In this document: piece by piece, positions 7,474-14,117 of the stretch
How positions within the stretch are numbered: position 1 is the first letter of the stretch
Layout: every line of letters begins with the position of its first letter
NCBI GenBank assembly: GCA_013288545.1
Contig: JABDBR010000010.1
Span: 1,008-44,489 of the forward strand
Length of the DNA stretch: 43,482 nucleotides
Direction of reading: 5' to 3'
From: Nitrososphaerota archaeon
GTDB taxonomy: Archaea > Thermoproteota > Nitrososphaeria > Nitrososphaerales > Nitrosopumilaceae
Notes under the pieces: generated by a model
Told to the model about the DNA's origin: nothing
The model's database searches: none
The model's input: the letters and a program-made list of their open reading frames with translations, nothing else
Program-made: the position numbers and the translations under genes

Positions 7474-8220
7474 ATGATAATAACCATAGATAACCCACGC
7501 AAATTTTACTTTGAGATTACCAAGGTTACAATAGTAATAGGCCTGATATTTCTTGCAGTTGGATATCTAATTGGCAACGTAATGCCAATAACAAAAAATT
7601 CTCCTATTGGTCCTGAACAGTATGCAATTACATCTACTATAGGCGGAGACCAGTTATCAAAGCCAGGAAGCATGAATTTTGTAATACCAAAGTATGTCAA
7701 TTTTCAGGGTTCAGAATCTGCAAATTTGGATCTAGTGGAATTTGGTGATTATCAGTGTCCTTTCTGTGAAAAATTCTTTCAAAATACCGAACCGCAAATA
7801 GTAAAAGATTACATTGCAACTGGAAAAGTCAAGTTTTACTTTGTTGATTTTGATCTAGTGGGTCCTGATTCAATAACACTTAGCGAAGGAGCATGGTGTG
7901 CAGATGAGCAAGGAAAGTATTACGAGTATCATGATTATACCTATTCGCATCAAGGATCTGAAAATTCTGGATGGGGAAGTTTGGATAAAGTCAAGTCGTT
8001 TGCCTCAGATCTGGGTCTTGATGCTCAAAAATTCAATACGTGTCTTGACAGTAAAAAATATGAACCACGGATTCAGCAACTATATCAACTTGGACAAAAT
8101 TTGGGAATAACTGGAACTCCTACCATGTTTATTGGAAATGAAAAAATTGGTTTTACCAAAATTACAGGAGCTCAACCATATGATGTATTCCAACAGGTAA
8201 TGAATTCATATCTGCAGTAG
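7474..8220 (+). CDS. membrane-anchored DsbA-like thiol oxidoreductase
   Basis: 248 residues: an N-terminal anchor (~16-38), then a thioredoxin-fold DsbA domain (Thioredoxin_4 type). The CPFC active site lies at residues 95-98 in the motif EFGDYQCPFCEKFF, and the cis-proline loop is GTPTMFIG (~214-221). It acts outside the cytoplasmic membrane, oxidising or isomerising Cys in exported proteins. The Cys-rich exported proteins of this island are likely substrates (inference). An AGGTGA sits immediately before the ATG and no separate TATA is obvious. It is therefore probably cotranscribed with the TRASH gene 36 bp upstream and with the His-rich gene that follows. Confidence 0.88.
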   Translation: MIITIDNPRKFYFEITKVTIVIGLIFLAVGYLIGNVMPITKNSPIGPEQYAITSTIGGDQLSKPGSMNFVIPKYVNFQGSESANLDLVEFGDYQCPFCEKFFQNTEPQIVKDYIATGKVKFYFVDFDLVGPDSITLSEGAWCADEQGKYYEYHDYTYSHQGSENSGWGSLDKVKSFASDLGLDAQKFNTCLDSKKYEPRIQQLYQLGQNLGITGTPTMFIGNEKIGFTKITGAQPYDVFQQVMNSYLQ

Positions 8221-8231
8221 ACGTGTGTACC

Positions 8232-8768
8232 ATGAAAAAAATTAAAGAAAAGAACCAAACAAAAAAGAGAAGCAAGTTAATTGTATTATTAATAATAGTC
8301 GGAATTGTAACCGTCATTTCATATGTAAGTTACAAAGCAGATAATTCATCGTCTAGTGCTGCTACGGTAATTGATGGAATAGAATGCAATACAAACGAGT
8401 TTACATCATTTCACATTCATGCACATCTTGATTTTTATGTTAATGGTAACCATTTGACTGTACCAGAAAGAATTGGAATAGTTGACAACAAATGCCTCTA
8501 TTGGATGCATACGCATGATGCTAGTGGTGTCATACATATCGAGTCGCCAAAATCACAAGAATTTACTTTGCAACAGTTCATCGATATCTGGAAGACTACA
8601 GAAGGTTTTCCTATTCAGGGATCAACTCCAAAAATATTTGTCAATGGACAATCTGTAAATTCCATCTCAAATGATACAAAAATAAACGGACATGATGAGA
8701 TTGCTCTAGTTTATGGCAACATACCACCTGTAATTCCATCATTTTATCAGTTTGGCCCAGGAGAATAA
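8232..8768 (+). CDS. membrane-anchored His-rich protein, paralogue 2
   Basis: 178 residues from ATG 8232; a GTG at 8223 would add three. Basic start, membrane anchor (~17-37), then the family motifs: FHIHAHLDFYVNG, VPERIGI, WMHTHDASGVIHIES and FTLQQFIDIWK. Unlike paralogues 1 and 3 it has two Cys (in IECN and NKCLYW), one close to the H-x-H cluster. The tail is longer and Pro-rich (PPVIPSFYQFG). It follows the DsbA-like gene by 11 bp; the two extra Cys fit a need for an oxidoreductase. It is convergent with copA, with only 2 bp between the stops. Confidence 0.75.
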   Translation: MKKIKEKNQTKKRSKLIVLLIIVGIVTVISYVSYKADNSSSSAATVIDGIECNTNEFTSFHIHAHLDFYVNGNHLTVPERIGIVDNKCLYWMHTHDASGVIHIESPKSQEFTLQQFIDIWKTTEGFPIQGSTPKIFVNGQSVNSISNDTKINGHDEIALVYGNIPPVIPSFYQFGPGE

Positions 8769-8770
8769 AT

Positions 8771-11251
8771 TTATTTTTCAAGATTTTTCTTTTTGCTTGG
8801 AGGAGACCATCGCTTGAGCAATAAAGAACTACTTGTCACAGAAACAGAACTTGCTGCCATGGCAAGTCCTGCAAGAGCAGGATATAGGAGACCCAGGCCT
8901 GCTATCGGAATTAATACAATATTATACACAAAGGCATAGAAGAGATTTTGCCTTATCTTGCTTACAGTCTTTTTACTTATCTCTATTGCAGAGACTACAT
9001 CCATCAAGTCATCCCTGATGAGAACTACCTTGCCTGCTTCCAATGCTATGTCAGTTCCACTCCCTATGGCAATTCCAACATCTGCCTCAGTCAAGGCAGG
9101 TGCATCGTTTATTCCATCCCCAATCATGGCTATTTTTCCTTCTTTTTGCAACTGCTTTATGATATCAGACTTGCCAGATGGCATTACATTTGCAAATACT
9201 TTGTCTATAGCAAGATCTTTTGCTACAGTCTTGGAAGTCCTTTCGTTATCTCCTGTAAGCATTACAACTTGAATTCCCATTTTTCTTAGTGACTGGATAG
9301 CAAGCTTGGCACTTGGTTTTGGAATATCTAAAAGTGCAACAAGGCCAATTAGATCCTCATCTAACGCAACAAGTATTACCGTCTTTCCTTGCTCTTGCAA
9401 TTTGGAAAGATACTGTCTTGCAGATTCAATGTTTATTTTTTCACCTTCCATAAAGCTTGGACTTCCTACCAGTATGTTGTTACCATTGTAAATCGCTCTT
9501 ACTCCCTTTCCTGGTACTGCAGAAAATTCCATAGTTTCAGCCAAATTAATTTTCAAATTCATAGCATATTGTACTATGGACTTGGCAAGTGGATGTTCAG
9601 AATTTTTTTCTGCTATTGCGGCAATTTTAAGCATCTTGTGATCAGCACTGATTGTACTTGCATTATTTTCTGATGCAAATGCAATTTGCTTCATAGATAT
9701 GATATCTGTGACTTGCGGTTTTCCTTGTGTTAGAGTCCCAGTCTTGTCAAAGACAGCAATCTTTATTCTTCCAAGCATTTCAAGCGAGTCTCCACCTTTG
9801 AAGACAACTCCGTTCTGTGCAGCCTTACTCATTCCAACCATTACTGCAGTAGGAGTTGCAAGCCCTAGAGCACATGGACATGCTACAACAAGTATTGCAA
9901 CTGCTGGAATTATTGCTGTAGCTATCTGGTGTGCCCCTACTGGAATTATCAAGTACCATACCATGAAAGTTACAAGTGCCACAGCAATTACCATGAATGC
10001 AAAATATCCTGCAATTTTATCCACCATTCTCTGCATGGGTGGTTTTCTGCCCATAGCTTCTTCGACTAGCTTGACAACTTGTGCAAGCATTGTATCGCTT
10101 CCAACCTTTTCTGCCCTGATTACCAGTACCCCTTCTCTGTTTATTGTTCCGCCTATAATGTAATCACCAGATTTCTTGCTTACAGGCATGGATTCACCGG
10201 TGATCATGGACTCGTCAACTGCCGAATTTCCTTCCAAAACTAGGCTGTCGACTGGAATCTTTTCTCCCGGCCTTACAAGAATGACATCTCCTGGCTTTAT
10301 GATCTCAATTGGGACCTCAATTTCCTGCCCATCTTTTTTTATTCTTGCAGTCTTTGGTTGTAGTTCGAGCATCTTTCGTATTAGTGATGATGCCTTACCC
10401 TTTGTTTTGTTCTCAAGATATTTTCCTAAAATTATAAAAGTCACAACTACTGATGCAGCATCAAAGTAGAGGTTGTGCCATGCTGGAGTTGGAAATGTAT
10501 TGATTGCACTAAACAAGTATGCCGCAGTGGTTCCAGTTACTACCAGAGTATCCATGTTTGCAGACTTCATTTTTCCTATCCTGTATGCTCCGATGTAAAA
10601 CCTGCTTCCCGTAACAAATTGCACAACACTTGCACAAGCAAAAACAAGATATGCCGCAGTAATGGTTCCTGCCAATGGGACAAACGAGAAATATTCAGGA
10701 TACCCAAATATTAGAACTGGAATTGTAAATATTAGTCCGATGAAAAAGAATTTCTTGAGTTTATTTGCTTCAACTTCTTCTGCTGATGCAGAAAGATCCT
10801 CACTTAGTATTTGATAACCACTTTTGGTTATGACTTGACGTATATCAGAAAGAGAGTGTAGCGTTTGGTTATATTCAATTAGGATCTGCCCGTTTCCAAA
10901 ACTCACTGATACATATCGTACTCCTTCAAATTCCTTCAATTTTTTTTCTAGTATTTCAGCATCACTAGAATCTGTCATGTTTCCTATTTTGACTGTGAGT
11001 TTTTCATAAACTACCTTGTAACCAATTTCCTTTATTGATTTTTCAATTGTAGCAAGATCAGTTATTGTAGGATCAAACTCCAGGGTGGCTTTTTCTGCAG
11101 CTAGATTGACTTCACATTTTGTTACTCCCTTGAGTTCTGTCACATAATTTTGAATGGATGTGACACATCCAGCACAATGCATACCACCTATCTTTAACGC
11201 AGTACGACGTGTCAGACTATGTTCTGTCTTGGCTGTGACATTACCTTCCAT
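8771..11251 (-). CDS. copA: Cu(I)-exporting P1B-type ATPase
   Basis: 826 residues. N-terminal metal-binding domain with GMHCAGC (C26, C29). A second HMA-like domain (~84-150) has lost its CxxC and reads GNMTDSSDAE there. Then come eight membrane helices with CPC (458-460), TGES (351-354), DKTGTLT (phospho-Asp 502), SEHPLAK, TGDN and GDGIND (711-716). The last two helices hold YN (776-777) and MAASS (798-802), the signature of the Cu(I)-selective IB-1 class. It pumps Cu(I) out of the cytosol. The promoter faces the TRASH regulator gene across a 93-bp gap with a perfect operator palindrome centred 47.5 bp before the ATG, consistent with copper induction. Confidence 0.95.
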   Translation of the reverse strand: MEGNVTAKTEHSLTRRTALKIGGMHCAGCVTSIQNYVTELKGVTKCEVNLAAEKATLEFDPTITDLATIEKSIKEIGYKVVYEKLTVKIGNMTDSSDAEILEKKLKEFEGVRYVSVSFGNGQILIEYNQTLHSLSDIRQVITKSGYQILSEDLSASAEEVEANKLKKFFFIGLIFTIPVLIFGYPEYFSFVPLAGTITAAYLVFACASVVQFVTGSRFYIGAYRIGKMKSANMDTLVVTGTTAAYLFSAINTFPTPAWHNLYFDAASVVVTFIILGKYLENKTKGKASSLIRKMLELQPKTARIKKDGQEIEVPIEIIKPGDVILVRPGEKIPVDSLVLEGNSAVDESMITGESMPVSKKSGDYIIGGTINREGVLVIRAEKVGSDTMLAQVVKLVEEAMGRKPPMQRMVDKIAGYFAFMVIAVALVTFMVWYLIIPVGAHQIATAIIPAVAILVVACPCALGLATPTAVMVGMSKAAQNGVVFKGGDSLEMLGRIKIAVFDKTGTLTQGKPQVTDIISMKQIAFASENNASTISADHKMLKIAAIAEKNSEHPLAKSIVQYAMNLKINLAETMEFSAVPGKGVRAIYNGNNILVGSPSFMEGEKINIESARQYLSKLQEQGKTVILVALDEDLIGLVALLDIPKPSAKLAIQSLRKMGIQVVMLTGDNERTSKTVAKDLAIDKVFANVMPSGKSDIIKQLQKEGKIAMIGDGINDAPALTEADVGIAIGSGTDIALEAGKVVLIRDDLMDVVSAIEISKKTVSKIRQNLFYAFVYNIVLIPIAGLGLLYPALAGLAMAASSVSVTSSSLLLKRWSPPSKKKNLEK

Positions 11252-11291
11252 GATACCATAATTACGGCTAAAGGATACTTATCATCAGACC

Positions 11292-11305
11292 TTTACAATT
11301 GTAAA
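11292..11305. promoter_or_regulatory. metal-regulon operator box 6 (copA / regulator)
   Basis: TTTACAATTGTAAA, a perfect 14-bp palindrome midway between copA and the divergent regulator gene. The centre is 47.5 bp from the copA ATG and 46.5 bp from the regulator ATG, just upstream of a TATA-like stretch on each side. Confidence 0.8.
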
Positions 11306-11344
11306 CCTCCATTTTCAAATAGGCTATGAGCGTATAATCTATCA

Positions 11345-11773
11345 ATGACCATAAAGCTGGATGAGATTGATCTTGCTCTACTAGAATCTCTTGTAGCAGA
11401 TGGAAGAAAGTCTTTTCGCCAGATTTCAAGAGAGATAAGAGTCAGTGCTCCCACTGTAAAATTACATTATGAAAGACTGGTCAATATAGGATTAATCAAG
11501 GGAGTGTCGGTAGATTTGGATTTTGGCAAATTGGAGACAAAGACAAGTGCAAAGCTAGACCAAATTAGACACAAGGCAGTCAAAGGACACAAGATAAAAT
11601 TTGACAAGGGATTACTAGTCAAGATTGCATGTGATTATTGCAATGGTCCAGTTCATGACAAGCCCAGCATCCTAAAAGTTGGAAACCAGGAGAGATTCTT
11701 TTGCTGTACGTCTTGCAAGACTTTATACAATGAAAAATATCGTGGAAGAATAGAATCATTATCTAACAAGTAA
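11345..11773 (+). CDS. Lrp-type HTH / TRASH-domain copper regulator (CopR/CopT-like)
   Basis: 142 residues. Residues ~5-60 form an AsnC/Lrp-type helix-turn-helix (DLALLESLVADGRKSFRQIS then SAPTVKLHYERL). Residues 94-130 form a TRASH metal sensor: C96-x2-C99, then C120/C121 and C124 in FFCCTSCKTLY. The Lrp ligand-binding RAM domain is absent. The same architecture is known from the Sulfolobus copper regulator next to copA. Here it is also divergent from copA and shares operator box 6. It probably senses Cu(I) and binds TTTACA-N2-TGTAAA boxes through the whole island. Box position upstream of TATA suggests activation rather than occlusion (inference). Confidence 0.88.
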   Translation: MTIKLDEIDLALLESLVADGRKSFRQISREIRVSAPTVKLHYERLVNIGLIKGVSVDLDFGKLETKTSAKLDQIRHKAVKGHKIKFDKGLLVKIACDYCNGPVHDKPSILKVGNQERFFCCTSCKTLYNEKYRGRIESLSNK

Positions 11774-11807
11774 CATTACTTGAAGACGGGAAAATCAGTT
11801 CCAAAAC

Positions 11808-12308
11808 TTAGATCTTTTTTGAACAACTTGTAGTAATCTTTTTGTGAACTGAATAATATGCCCAGATCAGAATAACTACTGAAAGCAGACGCAGATGAAT
11901 TTGATAGTTTGATAGAAATGTAGATATCGCAAGCCCTGCTGTACCAAGGCTTGTTGCAAGAAATAATGCAATAGAACTGCAACTGGCACATGCACTGGTT
12001 GCCACTCCAACCGAAGAACCGGAAAAAAGAGAACCCAAAGATTTTGAGATGGAATGTCTTAGTGCATAAATGTTCATGCTTACCACAATCCCTGTCAATG
12101 TGGCTGCAGCAGTTGACAGCAAAAAGCCTGGCCAAGCCCCGTCTCTCATGTAAAAAATTATGCTTGGTGAGAAAAACAAGAGTTGATCAAATACATTGAA
12201 GACAATCCAGAATGGTATTGCCACAGATGTTGCAATCAGTACATAGACCTTGCTTGAGAATACCATCTTTGCTCCTAGCGAATATTTTGACATGGTATCA
12301 TTTTCCAT
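11808..12308 (-). CDS. membrane protein with intramembrane CASC motif
   Basis: 166 residues, about four membrane helices. One helix near residue 105 reads TSACASCSSIALFLATSLG, and the following pattern (G-rich turn, then IHLRLLSVVIL) mirrors the GCPTCAG region of the larger protein at 2588-3436. A Cys also sits in the C-terminal tail (TTSCSKKI). A TATA-like GATTTAAGG lies 26-30 bp upstream of the ATG at 12308, so it may have its own promoter although it also follows the Cys-rich gene by 52 bp. An alternative start is the Met at 12293. Function unknown; a role in moving metal or disulfide electrons is a guess from the Cys pair. Confidence 0.68.
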   Translation of the reverse strand: MENDTMSKYSLGAKMVFSSKVYVLIATSVAIPFWIVFNVFDQLLFFSPSIIFYMRDGAWPGFLLSTAAATLTGIVVSMNIYALRHSISKSLGSLFSGSSVGVATSACASCSSIALFLATSLGTAGLAISTFLSNYQIHLRLLSVVILIWAYYSVHKKITTSCSKKI

Positions 12309-12360
12309 AATATCTAAGATTTTCTTTTGTGCCTTAAATCTGTTTTAGCGTGCTTTCTTT

Positions 12361-13041
12361 TCAAGTTCCACAGGTATCGGACAGGTTGTAAAAGTCAGCA
12401 ACTTGTTTTGATGTAAAGTGATATTCAGTTATCATCTCCTTTGCTACGCCTTCATTAAAGTACCAGTGCCAGCACTTGCAACAACAAGGACCTCCTTCAT
12501 TGGACATTTTTGCTGCTGCGGTTAAAGTTGCATTTTCCTCTGAGGTTAATATCGTGTTAGCGTCATATGCTAACATCTTTTTTACCTGTACTACGGGAAT
12601 ATCATAAGGGTTTGGAGGAACATCTAAAATATAGGAGAATTTTTTCATGCCCTCAATCTGTTCATTGTATTTTTTTGTATCAGTTATCACGCCACAGCAC
12701 TGTCCACCCATGTTTGTAAAATTGTCAGGAAGCTGCATGGTATCCTTTGGGCCATTGCATGATATGGTAAGATTATCAAGATGTCTTAATACTGGATCTA
12801 CAGATGTTGTGAAATTTTTAGATTGTATTTGCAAAAGATAATTCTTGCTTTGTCCAAGCAACCCTGTACAAGCAGCTATTGTTGGGATGCTTTGATTTGT
12901 TGAAACAGTGGAGAGTGTTGTATCATAACCATGAGTAGCTAATGGTTTCTGGTAAAGAATGTATACACCTGTGACAGATCCGGTCACAACTATTGCAATA
13001 GAAATGGCATACAGGATTTTTTTGTCAATTTGAATTTTCAT
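12361..13041 (-). CDS. exported Cys-rich protein with CCCKCWHWY motif
   Basis: 226 residues with an N-terminal signal anchor (~9-29). Two Cys clusters stand out: MGGQCCGVITD (~111-121) and GGPCCCKCWHWYFNEG (~183-198), plus single Cys at ~57, ~65, ~94 and near the C-terminus. Ten Cys in an extracytoplasmic protein suggests metal binding or disulfides. The dense C-C-C-x-C-W-H-W-Y string looks like a cofactor or metal site. No family is recognised with confidence. It starts 8 bp after the stop of His-rich paralogue 3 and so is very likely in the same operon behind operator box 7. Confidence 0.7.
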   Translation of the reverse strand: MKIQIDKKILYAISIAIVVTGSVTGVYILYQKPLATHGYDTTLSTVSTNQSIPTIAACTGLLGQSKNYLLQIQSKNFTTSVDPVLRHLDNLTISCNGPKDTMQLPDNFTNMGGQCCGVITDTKKYNEQIEGMKKFSYILDVPPNPYDIPVVQVKKMLAYDANTILTSEENATLTAAAKMSNEGGPCCCKCWHWYFNEGVAKEMITEYHFTSKQVADFYNLSDTCGT

Positions 13042-13049
13042 GGCTCTAG

Positions 13050-13505
13050 TTAATGATTTGATGTTATATTCATGATAATGGATTCATCATCCTTGAAAAC
13101 ATGATTTCTATAATCAGATATGGGCTCACCATATACAGATACACTAACGGATTTTCCTTTCAAGTCCAATCCCCAGATATCAAGAAATTCGCCCAGAGTG
13201 TAATTTCTGACAACCTTTGATTCGACATGGATCATTCCGTCTGCAGTATGAGTGTGCAATGGTGCCATACCCTTCATGCCGTACTGGTCAAGTGAATGAT
13301 CTTTCCATAGATCAGAGTCTATTCCTACATTTTGTGGCACAAAGTATGGTTTTCCGTCTACGTTGAGGTATAGACGTGGATGTATGTGCATTAGCATTAT
13401 TTCATCAGTTGAAGATTGATCCGTGGTTGGTTTTGTCAGCATGAAACTAATTCCTATTACAATAACAACAATTCCTACAATAACAAATCCCTTTTTCTTT
13501 TCCAA
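13050..13505 (-). CDS. membrane-anchored His-rich protein, paralogue 3
   Basis: 151 residues, the shortest of the three paralogues. Membrane anchor at ~5-24, then MHIHPRLYLNVDGKP, VPQNVGI, MAPLHTHTADGMIHVES and YTLGEFLDIWG, ending NHVFKDDESIIMN. It is closest to paralogue 1, sharing the DQYGMKGMAPLHTH and ISDYRNH segments, so these two probably arose by the more recent duplication. An exported metal-binding role is inferred from the His pairs. It is the first gene of a unit with the Cys-rich gene. The TATA-like GTTTAATATC is centred 26 bp before the ATG and operator box 7 lies upstream of that. Confidence 0.75.
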   Translation of the reverse strand: MEKKKGFVIVGIVVIVIGISFMLTKPTTDQSSTDEIMLMHIHPRLYLNVDGKPYFVPQNVGIDSDLWKDHSLDQYGMKGMAPLHTHTADGMIHVESKVVRNYTLGEFLDIWGLDLKGKSVSVSVYGEPISDYRNHVFKDDESIIMNITSNH

Positions 13506-13544
13506 CTCTTTTTAGCTTGAATCTGAGATATTAAACAACAATAG

Positions 13545-13558
13545 ATTACAATTGTAAA
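13545..13558. promoter_or_regulatory. metal-regulon operator box 7
   Basis: ATTACAATTGTAAA, one mismatch at the outer base; the inner 12 bp are a perfect palindrome. Centred 46.5 bp upstream of the ATG at 13505 and about 20 bp upstream of the TATA centre near 13531. Confidence 0.7.
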
Positions 13559-13659
13559 GATTAGTCAAGATGCTAACTAAAAGAGAATATAATTCAGATG
13601 GAACACATGGAAGAAAAAATCCTCGTTCAAGTGCTTTAAATCTACTATATTTTATCATC

Positions 13660-14085
13660 ATGATGCAACGAAGAGCAATATCCGAGATATATTCTACAAT
13701 CATGATGTTTGCAGTAGCTCTTACCATTGCAGGGGTTGTAATTGCAGCATCATCTAACCAGTTTAACAATCAACAGCAAAGTGCCTATCAGATGCTGGAT
13801 TCGTCCCAAAAAAGAATGTCAGAGAGCATATCCTTTGTAACAGGAAGAGACACAGGCACAGGATCAGAGGTAGAATTAGTAAATTTTGGCCTTGCAAATA
13901 TTAATTTAGACAGGGTCATGGTGGATGCAGTACGACAACAATCCTATACTATGGCATTTGTCAATGGTACACAAACTCAATTTTTACCAGTAAAAGAACC
14001 TGTGATAATATCAACTGGTACATCAGGAGCTAAAATGCAGATTGTTACAACATATGGCTCAATCTTTGAATTTCCACTGCAATAA
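13660..14085 (+). CDS. type IV pilin-like protein
   Basis: 141 residues from ATG 13660 (a second ATG follows at 13663). The start MMQRRA-ISEIYSTIMMFAVALTIAG is a class III prepilin leader: short basic stretch, cleavage after the Ala, then a hydrophobic helix. An upstream in-frame start at 13570 would bury the leader in a long basic extension and lacks a promoter, while a TTTAAA box at 13635-13640 lies about 26 bp before 13663. The rest is a Ser/Thr-rich beta-type head. It is followed 32 bp later by a large exported protein on the same strand, suggesting a surface structure with a pilin-like part. Confidence 0.7.
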   Translation: MMQRRAISEIYSTIMMFAVALTIAGVVIAASSNQFNNQQQSAYQMLDSSQKRMSESISFVTGRDTGTGSEVELVNFGLANINLDRVMVDAVRQQSYTMAFVNGTQTQFLPVKEPVIISTGTSGAKMQIVTTYGSIFEFPLQ

Positions 14086-14117
14086 TTTGCTTTTTAAAAT
14101 CACTTTTCTTAATCTGC

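Noticed and set aside
8833-10714. Several plus-strand frames of 60-154 residues opposite copA
   Set aside because: They are mirror frames of a strongly conserved ATPase gene; no independent motifs.
11776-12135. 119-residue reading frame with many Cys on the minus strand
   Set aside because: It lies entirely within the membrane-protein gene at 11808-12308 in another frame on the same strand; the Cys arise from shifted reading of hydrophobic codons.
13512-13769. 85-residue minus-strand frame
   Set aside because: It overlaps the pilin-like gene and the operator/promoter of the His-rich gene; no motif and no promoter.
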